DNA of 27,409 nucleotides from Flavobacteriales bacterium UBA1694 (GCA_002319955.1 DCJS01000032.1:1-27409); one strand, 5' to 3'; counted from the stretch's first letter, positions 7,641-13,861 are shown. Notes: a model not told the origin generated them from the letters alone. A program made the numbers and translations.

Positions 7641-8023
7641 TTATCCTTTACTGATTTTGACAGTTGTGCCATAGAGAATGCGCCAATAGCCATGACTAAA
7701 TCACGCACGGCAACATCAAGATAAGTTCCGCTTAGTAACAGAGTCAAAGCAATTAGTGCTAGCCACGCAGCAACAATGTTTCCACCAAGATACGGTTTTC
7801 TTAGAACGATGAGCCCAGCGACAATTTCTATCACGCCAATTACCATCATGAATGTGGAACTGGAGAAGGGCAGTAGATCGGCTAGGGCTGGGCTGAGGTA
7901 CTGCGACCAGTTGGTTAGTAAGTTGGTGAATTTATCTGCTCCAGCAACAATAGGGACGACGACAAACACGAATTTTAATAAGTTCTGAGTGCGTTTTAAT
8001 TGAATAATTTGATTGGTTTCCAT
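7637..8023 (-). CDS. DoxX-like small membrane protein, coupled to the ECF sigma factor
   Basis: This 128-residue integral membrane protein has four probable transmembrane helices (about 14-30, 53-75, 83-99 and 106-120). It carries motifs usual in this DoxX-like group: VVVPIVAGADKFTNLLTNW near the N-terminus and YLDVAVRDLVMAIGAFS near the C-terminus. It is the first gene of a two-gene unit. Its stop codon overlaps the sigma-factor start by ATGA, which argues for a functional link. It could be a membrane sensor or anti-sigma element, but that is inference, and DoxX-like proteins are also tied to redox and sulphur metabolism. Upstream lies a 145-base spacer without a recognisable TAnnTTTG element. 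Confidence 0.75.
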   Translation of the reverse strand: METNQIIQLKRTQNLLKFVFVVVPIVAGADKFTNLLTNWSQYLSPALADLLPFSSSTFMMVIGVIEIVAGLIVLRKPYLGGNIVAAWLALIALTLLLSGTYLDVAVRDLVMAIGAFSMAQLSKSVKDK

Positions 8024-8073
8024 AAGATAAAATTTTGGTCTATACTTAATTAGAGTAAGTGAGAAACCAAAGG

Positions 8074-8083
8074 GTTACAAATG
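8074..8083 (+). repeat. Short spacer motif GTTACAAATG (copy 1)
   Basis: The 10-base sequence GTTACAAATG occurs here in the spacer between the DoxX-like gene and the methyltransferase, and again at 10574-10583 in the spacer upstream of the GLPGLI gene. Ten bases in spacers this small is suggestive but could be chance. Confidence 0.4.
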
Positions 8084-8100
8084 GCTTATGGATTTAACGA

Positions 8101-8123
8101 GTGGTGTCTATTTATTGTAAACT
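8101..8123 (+). repeat. Bipartite spacer repeat, copy 1
   Basis: GTGGTGTCT and TTGTAAACT, separated by 5 bases. The same two 9-base blocks, separated by 1 base, recur at 11266-11284. A diverged relative lies at 9579-9603. This copy sits 46-68 bases beyond the methyltransferase stop codon. Confidence 0.55.
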
Positions 8124-8168
8124 CTCGGGCATTCTGAAATAGCGGGGCTGAGTTCTACAGCGGCAAAA

Positions 8169-8978
8169 CTATGCTTCATCTCTTTTGGTTGCTAGTAGCG
8201 AATAAACCATTGGAATTTTATTATCCAAATGATCTATTCTGAATTTGTTCGCTTCAAACTCAATTGTTTTGTTGAAGCAATTGTAGGGCGAATAATCAAA
8301 CTCATCAAGTGAATTAATTTCAAGCCCATTTCTGATTAAACTGTTTAGGACTTCACTTAAGCTGTGGTTCCATGAAACGGAAGATTGACTTATGTCCGCA
8401 TTTTTGTCCGCATAGGTACCGTTTTCTGTTTCCATAATAGGTCCTGAATTAAAGTACCTGTACCCAATTTGCTCAAAGTTCTGGTCAAACATCCAAACGA
8501 CAGGGTGGAATTCTACCAATACAAATTTTGCGTTTGGTTTTAAGAACCTGGAAATAATTTTCGCCCATTGGTCTAAATCGGGTAGCCATCCTATGGTCCC
8601 GTAGCTTGTAAAAACGAAATCAAATTTTTCGTTTAAATGGTTCGGTAAGTCATAGAGGTCGCAACAAATGAATTTTGCATTTGAATTGGTGTCCTGTGCG
8701 ATTTTCTTTGCGCTTTCAATCGCTTTGTCTGATAAGTCAACCCCGATAACATCGGCGCCTAGTCGGCTAAGTGAAATAGTGTCCTGCCCGAAATGGCATT
8801 GCAAATGCAATATGGATTTTCCTTTTATCTCCCCAAGTAACTTTAATTCAATGTCATTCAAAGAGGTTTTTCCATTCAAAAACCCGTCAAGATCATAAAA
8901 CTGGGACTTCAAATGGATCTGCGTTTTATTGTTCCAGGACTTTCGGTTTATCTCAATATAATTTTCTTCCGGGTTCAT
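8169..8978 (-). CDS. Class I SAM-dependent methyltransferase
   Basis: This 269-residue protein has a clear Rossmann methyltransferase core. Motif I is ILHLQCHFGQDTISLSRLGADVIGVDLS (about 56-83), the acidic residue of motif II is in GVDLS, and later strands include FDFVFTSYGTIGWLPDL and FVLVEFHPVVW. The LQCHFGQDT form of motif I marks a group of small-molecule methyltransferases common in Flavobacteriia. The substrate is unknown. The C-terminal 100 residues form a second region (FNSGPIMETENGTY, SSVSWNHSLSEVLNSLIRNGLEI) typical of the group. The codon choice is noticeably AT-rich compared with genes such as prmA or the S9 peptidase, fitting an acquired gene. The 83 bases upstream contain TAGATTTC, a one-mismatch -7 element. 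Confidence 0.85.
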   Translation of the reverse strand: MNPEENYIEINRKSWNNKTQIHLKSQFYDLDGFLNGKTSLNDIELKLLGEIKGKSILHLQCHFGQDTISLSRLGADVIGVDLSDKAIESAKKIAQDTNSNAKFICCDLYDLPNHLNEKFDFVFTSYGTIGWLPDLDQWAKIISRFLKPNAKFVLVEFHPVVWMFDQNFEQIGYRYFNSGPIMETENGTYADKNADISQSSVSWNHSLSEVLNSLIRNGLEINSLDEFDYSPYNCFNKTIEFEANKFRIDHLDNKIPMVYSLLATKRDEA

Positions 8979-9030
8979 TAATTCAGTTTTTAGTTTCTCA
9001 AAATGAAATCTACCGCACCAGGTCTCGCCG

Positions 9031-9057
9031 ATAGATAAGTTTCGATTTTTTATCTAT
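9031..9057. repeat. Inverted repeat between DUF1304 and methyltransferase genes
   Basis: ATAGATAA (9031-9038) and TTATCTAT (9050-9057) are perfect 8-bp arms around an 11-base loop, 5 bases beyond the DUF1304 stop codon. The stem is AT-rich, so it would be a weak terminator at best. Confidence 0.4.
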
Positions 9058-9061
9058 TAAA

Positions 9062-9427
9062 TTAAAAAGCAATCAATACCACTATCATGGCAATAAGTGC
9101 GGGCACTGCCTGAACGAGAAAGACTCGTTTAGAAACGGTAATGCCTCCATAAATTCCCGCTACGATTACACAGCCCAGAAAGAATAATCTAATGTTTGCT
9201 GACCATTGGACATCCGAAATTAATAGAGCCCAAATTAAGCCAGCGCAAAGGAACCCATTGTAAAGTCCTTGGTTCGCGGCAAGACCTTTTGTCGGTTTAA
9301 ACAAATCTTCAGGAACTGTTTTGAATGTTTTTTTACCGGCGGTTTCCCAGGCGAACATTTCGATCCAAAGGATGTACAAGTGTTCTAGCGCGACTAAGGC
9401 GGTTAATACGTGTGCGATTGTTTCCAT
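9062..9427 (-). CDS. DUF1304 family membrane protein
   Basis: This 121-residue protein has four hydrophobic segments (about 3-23, 57-73, 82-98 and 103-121). It carries the characteristic HLYILWIEMFAWETAGKKTF motif and the later KGLAANQGLYNGFLCAGLIW, both hallmarks of DUF1304. It is an inner-membrane protein of unknown function, usually encoded alone. The flanking spacers are 83 and 216 bases, so it is probably its own transcription unit within the all-minus-strand block. No consensus promoter was found upstream. Confidence 0.88.
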   Translation of the reverse strand: METIAHVLTALVALEHLYILWIEMFAWETAGKKTFKTVPEDLFKPTKGLAANQGLYNGFLCAGLIWALLISDVQWSANIRLFFLGCVIVAGIYGGITVSKRVFLVQAVPALIAMIVVLIAF

Positions 9428-9578
9428 CTTTTTAATTATTTCTGTGTACGTTTAATAGTGCTCTCTAGAAGGAAAATGCGCCCTAGGGTTTTATCAGATT
9501 TTCAATGCGTTAATTAATTGATCATCACTTTTAATTGCTCGATAGTTTTGATCAACATAGAGTTCCTTCATATCACAA

Positions 9579-9603
9579 GCGGGTCTATTTTGGGCAGTAA
9601 ACG
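9579..9603 (+). repeat. Diverged relative of the bipartite spacer repeat
   Basis: This stretch reads GCGGGTCTATTT, a short insert, then GTAAACG, matching the pattern GG-GTCTATTT-...-GTAAAC of the copy at 8101. It lies 41-65 bases beyond the GLPGLI stop codon, a position similar to that of the 8101 copy relative to the methyltransferase. The match is imperfect. Confidence 0.35.
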
Positions 9604-9643
9604 AAAGAAAATATAGACTCGTCGCGTCATGATTCGCAAGTTC

Positions 9644-10492
9644 CTAGTTCAATTCAATTTGATTATTGGTTAGCTTTAATCTTCTTGCAATTTCAGCATC
9701 GTATTGTCCAGGTTTTCCAGCATATTTTTTCAACTCATTTCCATCAAGATTAATATGATTTCCATCCGTTGTTGAAAGTGTTAAGTTTCCTGATCCAGAA
9801 ATATTCATAGAGACAATATCGGTCTGTGGATCAAATTTTCTTTCTTTTGTTTTTGTAATGAATTCTTCTCTTGTCATTTTTTTTAATCCTCGCATTTGCG
9901 ATAAGCCTTTGAAGGGCTGTTGGATTGTTTTTATCTGAATTAATTCAAAGGCATGTTGGTTTTCAGTATCCTTAATCGTTACGATTAGACCAGGTAAACC
10001 ACTAAACTTATAGGGGCCATCACTAATTGGAATCTCTGTGGTAAACCAAGCCTCCCAAGTTCGCCCTCTATAATCTGCCTGCGCTTTCTGGCAGTTCCAC
10101 GAGCCAATTTTTTTATTTTCATCGAGCAGCGTCCATTTGATACTTTCATTTTCGGGAACCCAAATAGCAACCCCAGAAAACTTCTTATAATAGTCTACGG
10201 TATTTGTGCTGCGGTTTTTTTTGATTTCGTAATTAAGATTTTGATCGTATCTCTTAAAGGCTATTAGTTCATTGAGTTTTCCTGGCGTTTCTAATAGGGA
10301 ATCCATTTCAAACTTTGTGGCATTGTAAAAATAAGAGGAGGTTTGGTCCGAATCAAGATGCATATAGTTTGTGACAATAGAATCCTGTACATGGATATCT
10401 GGCACCATTTTATATTCATAAACAAAGCGTTTAGATTCTTGGGCATTGATCGCAATTGTGATCAAAAGAAAAAAGATCATTTTTAATTTCAT
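9644..10492 (-). CDS. GLPGLI family secreted protein
   Basis: This 282-residue protein has a signal peptide (MKLKMIFFLLITIAINAQ, cleavage near residue 17) and the family-defining GLPGLI hexapeptide at 165-170. The hexapeptide sits in the typical context RGRTWEAWFTTEIPISDGPYKFSGLPGLIV. The family is restricted to Bacteroidota. Members are exported and of unknown function, and are sometimes encoded next to TonB-dependent receptors, which are absent here. It probably resides in the periplasm. No C-terminal sorting domain is seen. Codons are AT-rich. A TAnnTTTG element lies about 86 bases upstream, predicting a long 5' leader. Confidence 0.9.
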   Translation of the reverse strand: MKLKMIFFLLITIAINAQESKRFVYEYKMVPDIHVQDSIVTNYMHLDSDQTSSYFYNATKFEMDSLLETPGKLNELIAFKRYDQNLNYEIKKNRSTNTVDYYKKFSGVAIWVPENESIKWTLLDENKKIGSWNCQKAQADYRGRTWEAWFTTEIPISDGPYKFSGLPGLIVTIKDTENQHAFELIQIKTIQQPFKGLSQMRGLKKMTREEFITKTKERKFDPQTDIVSMNISGSGNLTLSTTDGNHINLDGNELKKYAGKPGQYDAEIARRLKLTNNQIELN

Positions 10493-10557
10493 AATGAAAA
10501 TAGATTTTATTTTGTCATGCAGAAGGTTTCCATTTATCTAGAGACCTCCCAATGCTT

Positions 10558-10583
10558 GCTAACGTTGAAGGCCGTTACAAATG
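10558..10583 (+). repeat. Left copy of a bipartite motif flanking the transglutaminase-like gene
   Basis: GCTAAC at 10558-10563, 11 bases, then TTACAAATG at 10575-10583. The inverted counterpart with the same 11-base spacing is at 11273-11298, so the two copies face each other across the gene at 10617-11201. The intervening 11 bases do not match. The right half includes copy 2 of GTTACAAATG. Confidence 0.45.
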
Positions 10584-10585
10584 TA
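10578..10585 (-). promoter_or_regulatory. Candidate -7 element upstream of the GLPGLI gene
   Basis: Minus-strand TACATTTG matches TAnnTTTG. No TTG is found at the expected distance upstream. It overlaps the repeat at 10558-10583, so the match may partly reflect that repeat. Confidence 0.4.
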
Positions 10586-10616
10586 TAAAAATGCCGCACT
10601 CTATTTAATTTTTTTT

Positions 10617-11201
10617 TTACGCTGTAGAAAGAGAAGCAATACAGTGTTCTCTAATGCTCCACAGCTGATCAAGTGTCAAATTTAGTTTCTGCTTGATTAG
10701 CCATTGAGTCAAATACTCTCTGTGATACGCTACTTTAAAATCCACAATTTGTTCAGGTTGGATTTCAATTTCTTCAATCAGATCATTTTCAAAGTCAAAA
10801 GGCTTTGAAGATTTTGTTGTGAAGTCTAAAATTTGGTTTTGCCATTTTAGGTAGTTGTGAGCTTCTGGAATATAATCGAGTTTGCTATGATCTAAAATTG
10901 CTGAAATCTTTGGTGTATTAATGGAATTCATGCGAAATAAACCCGTAATGAGCTGCAGTTCTGCTTGTGAATTTTCATCTGCAAGTTTTTTCAATAAAGC
11001 ATGTTTTGTGCTGCACGTTCCACAATTGTCGGTAAAGACGCTCGTAAGGTCGAATTTATTTTTGTTTCTTCTATAGGGAAGATTTCGTACAAAGTTGGCT
11101 GCTTCGTGAAAAGTAGAAATCTTGTGATCTAAAAATATTTTTGAAATTTCACCAGCAGGTTTAATGTCAAAATTTAGGGCATTTGTCATTGGTTTAGTCA
11201 A
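10617..11201 (-). CDS. Transglutaminase-like cysteine protein of unknown function
   Basis: This 194-residue protein has no signal peptide. A transglutaminase-type active site can be proposed. The nucleophile is C63 in CGTCSTKHALLKKLADE (60-76), where a Cys begins a helix. The His is H115 in PEAHNYLKW, and the Asp is D127 in ILDFT. That order and spacing of Cys, His and Asp fit the transglutaminase/cysteine protease superfamily in its minimal form. The actual activity (protease, amidase, cross-linking, or inactive) cannot be read. ATG 11201 is used, but M5 at 11189 is an equally good start. It is flanked by inverted copies of a short bipartite motif (10558-10583 and 11273-11298), and its codons are AT-rich. 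It is not obviously co-transcribed with its neighbours. Confidence 0.6.
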   Translation of the reverse strand: MTKPMTNALNFDIKPAGEISKIFLDHKISTFHEAANFVRNLPYRRNKNKFDLTSVFTDNCGTCSTKHALLKKLADENSQAELQLITGLFRMNSINTPKISAILDHSKLDYIPEAHNYLKWQNQILDFTTKSSKPFDFENDLIEEIEIQPEQIVDFKVAYHREYLTQWLIKQKLNLTLDQLWSIREHCIASLSTA

Positions 11202-11265
11202 TTAAATGGCTTTAAAAATAATGAATTTTGCACCGAAATACATCTAATTTAATTTTTTTTGAGCC

Positions 11266-11284
11266 GTGGTGTCTTTTGTAAACT
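11266..11284 (+). repeat. Bipartite spacer repeat, copy 2
   Basis: GTGGTGTCT and TTGTAAACT separated by a single T. Both 9-base blocks are identical to those at 8101-8123. It lies in the 243-base spacer between the transglutaminase-like and nitroreductase genes. Confidence 0.55.
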
Positions 11285-11298
11285 AGGTTCTTGTTAGC
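11273..11298 (-). repeat. Right (inverted) copy of the bipartite motif flanking the transglutaminase-like gene
   Basis: Read on the minus strand: GCTAAC (11298-11293), 11 bases, then TTACAAAAG (11281-11273). Fourteen of the 15 specified positions match the left copy at 10558-10583. No target-site duplication is evident outside the two copies. Confidence 0.45.
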
Positions 11299-11356
11299 CC
11301 ATGATGTAGAATGTGATTTTCGCAACCTTAGTTCCTTTATACATAGTAATAGAGTT

Positions 11357-11388
11357 AAAAGTAAAAAGCCACTGATTTTTCAGTGGCT
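11357..11388 (-). terminator. Intrinsic terminator of the SDR-nitroreductase operon
   Basis: A perfect 9-bp stem, AGCCACTGA/TCAGTGGCT (11367-11375 with 11380-11388), with a 4-base loop. On the minus strand it is followed by TTTTACTTTT. It lies 57 bases beyond the nitroreductase stop. Confidence 0.85.
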
Positions 11389-11444
11389 CTTGTCGAGTTC
11401 TCGATGCTCTATTCAATCCATTTCTTGGATGATGGACTGTTATG

Positions 11445-12077
11445 TTAATTCAATCTAATCAGAAATTCGTCCTTAGGTGTACGGACTTTTTTCATGCCGA
11501 CTAACCAGTCGTTGGCTTCGTCGCGGTAGCCCAATGCAAGTATAGTAACGCTTTTTAATCCTTTTTCAGGGAGTCCAAGAAGCGTGTCCAAGTCCGCAGC
11601 CTCAAAGCCTTCCATCGGTGTGGCATCGATGCGAAGTTCTGCCGCTGCTGCAATGGCCGTTCCAAGTCCGATGTAGGCCTGGCGGGCTGTATGTTCAAAA
11701 TTATCCCGTGCATCTCTAGGGGTATAAGAAGTAATTAATTTGTTCTTATAATCGGCTAAGGTATCTTCTGGCATGCCTCGCTCTAAAGCAGTATGCCTAA
11801 AAACACCATTGATCCTTTCGGTTGTATAATTATCCCACGCGGCAAATATTAGAAGATGCGAACTATCGGTTATTTGACTTTGATCGAAAGCAATGGCTTT
11901 TATCTTTTCTTTCAAATCTGAGTTTGTCACTTCGATTATCCGAAAAGGCTGTAAGCCCGAAGAAGTTGGTGCTAAATACGCCGCTTCAATAATTTTATCT
12001 ACTTGGTCTTGTGGGATGGCTAGGCCGTTCATTTTTTTGGTGGCATAGCGCCATCTTAACGAATCTAATAAATTCAC
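11445..12077 (-). CDS. Nitroreductase family NAD(P)H-dependent flavin oxidoreductase
   Basis: This 210-residue FMN enzyme of the NfsB/nitroreductase superfamily would reduce nitro-compounds, quinones or similar electrophiles with NAD(P)H. Recognisable parts are the N-terminal RWRYATKKMNG (FMN phosphate contact), APTSSGLQPFRIIEV (30s to 50s), and the C-terminal GLGTAIAAAAELRIDATPMEGF with LALGYRDE. It is soluble and cytosolic. It starts 18 bases after the SDR gene and shares its strand and terminator, so the two form an operon, probably governed by the divergent HxlR regulator. The physiological substrate is inferred from family and context. Confidence 0.93.
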   Translation of the reverse strand: MNLLDSLRWRYATKKMNGLAIPQDQVDKIIEAAYLAPTSSGLQPFRIIEVTNSDLKEKIKAIAFDQSQITDSSHLLIFAAWDNYTTERINGVFRHTALERGMPEDTLADYKNKLITSYTPRDARDNFEHTARQAYIGLGTAIAAAAELRIDATPMEGFEAADLDTLLGLPEKGLKSVTILALGYRDEANDWLVGMKKVRTPKDEFLIRLN

Positions 12078-12095
12078 TTTATTTTAATTTAGTTG

Positions 12096-12983
12096 TTATG
12101 AATAAATACGACTTAAAAAAGTTCTTAAGTCAAGTGTTTTTCTACCGTGAATAGTTTCCAAATCTAAGGATTCTTGATCGAATTCTCCGCGCGCGATGCC
12201 TTGGCTAAAAGAAGAAAGCGTACTAATAATTTCCTGTGGAAGACCAACCGCTTTAAGGGTGGTTTCAAATTCTTCTACAGAAGGGGAATGAAAACTTACT
12301 TTTTCTCCAGAAACTTCAGAAATAAGTTGAGCTACTTCTTCAAAGTTAATTTTTTCGCTCCCTAAGAGATGGTAGGTTTTATTTTCGTGAGCCTTTGCAT
12401 CAGCTAAGAGCATAGCGGCGGCTTGCGCGAAATCTCTCCGTGGAACGAATGCGACTTTACCAGCCTCTACTGGAAGATAAATAGATTTCGTTTCGAGAAC
12501 TTTTGCTTTATCCCCAATAAACATTGGAATTACCTCTGCGTAGAGACTGTGTCTAAGCAGAGTGTAGTTTAAACCTGATTCTTTGAGTAATAGTTCCGTT
12601 TTCAAGTGTCCTGAAACAACTATAGAGAGTGGAGCAGTAAGGGACTCGTCCTTACGCACAGTGCTTGTATAGAAAACGTGTTTTACGCCCGCTTCTTTGG
12701 CCGCTTGAATGACCTTTTCATGTTGTATATGTCTTGCAATAATATCAGGTCCGGATATGAAATACAGTGTATCGATTCCCGAAAAGGCCTTTACTAAGGA
12801 GTCTTGATTGTCATAATCTCCTGTCCGAAGGTCCAAGCCTTGCTGTTTGAATAGCCCAGCTTGTTCGGATTGTCCATCACGAACCAATACAGCAATTTGT
12901 GATTTGTCTAGCTTTTTACTTAAGAACTCAACGACGGCTTTACCAAGTCCACCTGTGGCGCCCGTTATTAACGTTTTTCCCAT
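12096..12983 (-). CDS. NmrA-like SDR, quinone oxidoreductase QorB-like
   Basis: This 295-residue atypical short-chain dehydrogenase has the NAD(P)-binding motif TGATGGLGKAV at residues 7-17, then VLVRD, GIDTLYFISGPD and GVKHVFYTSTV. This is the pattern of NmrA-like, QorB (YtfG)-type NAD(P)H:quinone oxidoreductases. It lacks the classical YxxxK pair, as expected of this branch. It is the first gene of an operon with the nitroreductase. In Escherichia coli, qorB (ytfG) is likewise divergent from an HxlR-family regulator gene (qorR/ytfH), so the context supports the identification. Its promoter at 13040-13070 overlaps a candidate operator. Confidence 0.88.
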   Translation of the reverse strand: MGKTLITGATGGLGKAVVEFLSKKLDKSQIAVLVRDGQSEQAGLFKQQGLDLRTGDYDNQDSLVKAFSGIDTLYFISGPDIIARHIQHEKVIQAAKEAGVKHVFYTSTVRKDESLTAPLSIVVSGHLKTELLLKESGLNYTLLRHSLYAEVIPMFIGDKAKVLETKSIYLPVEAGKVAFVPRRDFAQAAAMLLADAKAHENKTYHLLGSEKINFEEVAQLISEVSGEKVSFHSPSVEEFETTLKAVGLPQEIISTLSSFSQGIARGEFDQESLDLETIHGRKTLDLRTFLSRIYS

Positions 12984-13022
12984 TTACTAATTTTTATTTA
13001 ATTTGGTTTCAATAAGTTTATT

Positions 13023-13037
13023 ACTTACTTTTGGTAA
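13023..13037. promoter_or_regulatory. Candidate HxlR operator 2, at the SDR transcription start
   Basis: ACTTACTT (13023-13030) repeats the left arm of the palindrome at 13092. With GTAA at 13034-13037 it makes TTAC-N5-GTAA, an imperfect dyad. It covers the predicted SDR transcription start (about 13034), a position suited to repression. Confidence 0.5.
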
Positions 13038-13039
13038 TT

Positions 13040-13070
13040 CAAAGGTATAAAGATAGTTACTGAAAAACAA
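13040..13070 (-). promoter_or_regulatory. Promoter of the SDR-nitroreductase operon
   Basis: Minus strand: TTG at 13070-13068, 20 bp, then TACCTTTG at 13047-13040, an exact TAnnTTTG. The predicted start falls in the imperfect dyad at 13023-13037, and the leader is about 50 bases. Confidence 0.75.
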
Positions 13071-13091
13071 GAACTAACACAAAGGTGCCTC

Positions 13092-13109
13092 ACTTACTTA
13101 AAAGTAAGT
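13092..13109. promoter_or_regulatory. Palindromic operator, probable HxlR binding site
   Basis: A perfect dyad with 8-bp arms, ACTTACTT-AA-AAGTAAGT, 24 bases before the hxlR-type start codon. Dyads of TAC/GTA character are typical targets of HxlR/YodB dimers. The position suits autoregulation. Confidence 0.72.
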
Positions 13110-13133
13110 ATTGCTGATTAACAGATAAATAAG

Positions 13134-13499
13134 ATGGAAAATCACTTAAATAAATTTTCAATAGAAGCTCAATGTCCAGTCAGAAATGTTTTAGACCGTA
13201 TTGGCGACAAGTGGTCTTTACTCGTTCTGTTAGTACTGGATGAGGTTGAAACCATGCGCTTCAACGAAATTCACAAAACAATCGGAAGTATTTCTCAAAA
13301 AATGTTGACTGTAACTCTAAAGTCACTAGAAGCGGATGGGCTAGTCACGCGAACTATGTATCCGCAAATTCCACCGCGGGTTGAATACAATCTTACGCAA
13401 AGAGCTAAAGGAATGCTACCACATATCCACAATTTGGTGAAGTGGTCTGAGGAGAACATGGCTGATATTGAGAATTCTCGATCAAACTATGGGACCTAG
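13134..13499 (+). CDS. HxlR family winged-helix transcriptional regulator
   Basis: This 121-residue regulator shows the HxlR pattern: CPVRNVLDRIGDKWSLLVLLVL (14-35), MRFNEIHKTIGSISQKMLTVTLKSLEADGLVTR as the winged helix, and PPRVEYNLTQRAKGMLP as the wing and dimer region. The single Cys at position 14, directly before PVR, corresponds to the N-terminal redox-sensing Cys of thiol-switch members such as YodB, HypR and QorR. It is divergent from the SDR gene across a 150-base spacer holding two related dyads. The likely role is repression of the SDR-nitroreductase operon and of itself, relieved by quinones or diamide-like electrophiles. Ligand and mechanism are inferred from family and context. 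Confidence 0.92.
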   Translation: MENHLNKFSIEAQCPVRNVLDRIGDKWSLLVLLVLDEVETMRFNEIHKTIGSISQKMLTVTLKSLEADGLVTRTMYPQIPPRVEYNLTQRAKGMLPHIHNLVKWSEENMADIENSRSNYGT

Positions 13500-13629
13500 A
13501 AGAGTGTTCTTTAGGTGGTGCGGTTAATGAAATTCTTAATGGGTACGTAAACTAGGCGCAGGAAGTTATAATTTATGTCCAAACGCCAGAGTGGGCTGCT
13601 GAAGTAGTTTCTTGATATGATATAAAACA

Positions 13630-13664
13630 AAAAACCCTCAAATTCTATGAATTTGAGGGTTTTT
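13630..13664. terminator. Bidirectional intrinsic terminator between the HxlR gene and tRNA-Pro
   Basis: A perfect 16-bp stem (13630-13645 with 13649-13664) around the loop TAT, with the core ACCCTCAAATTC. It is flanked by A and T tracts, so it can end the HxlR transcript on the plus strand and the tRNA-Ser/Pro transcript on the minus strand. Confidence 0.93.
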
Positions 13665-13687
13665 GACCTTACTTAGTGTAAGGGCGG

Positions 13688-13762
13688 TCGGGGTGGCAGG
13701 ATTCGAACCTGCGACCTCCTGGTCCCAAACCAGGCGCGATGACCGGGCTACGCTACACCCCG
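13688..13762 (-). tRNA. tRNA-Pro (anticodon TGG)
   Basis: A 75-base cloverleaf. The acceptor CGGGGTG pairs perfectly with CACCCCG, the anticodon stem CCTGG/CCAGG has loop TTTGGGA, and the T stem GCAGG/CCTGC has loop TTCGAAT. The discriminator is A. CCA is not encoded. It is co-transcribed downstream of tRNA-Ser, 14 bases apart. Confidence 0.97.
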
Positions 13763-13776
13763 AATAAATTTGGCTG

Positions 13777-13861
13777 CGGAGGGTGTGGGATTCGAACCCA
13801 CGCGACACTCGCGCGTCGACAGTTTAGCAAACTGCTCCGTTAACCACTCCGGCAACCCTCC
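13777..13861 (-). tRNA. tRNA-Ser (anticodon GCT)
   Basis: An 85-base class II tRNA with a long variable arm. The acceptor GGAGGGT pairs with ACCCTCC and the discriminator is G. The anticodon loop TTGCTAA reads AGC/AGT. The variable stem-loop is around GACGCGCGAGTGTC, and the T arm is GTGGG-TTCGAAT-CCCAC. CCA is not encoded. It is first in the Ser-Pro tRNA unit. Confidence 0.97.

Noticed and set aside
10558..11298. Integron attC sites around the minus-strand single genes
   Set aside because: GTTAGCC and GTTAGCA do not fit the GTTRRRY core, and no integron integrase is in the window.
6756..13861. tRNA 3'-end direct repeat marking an integrated element
   Set aside because: I compared the tRNA-Arg 3' end with the neighbouring spacers and saw no duplicated tRNA end; only the usual T-loop sequence is shared with the other tRNAs.
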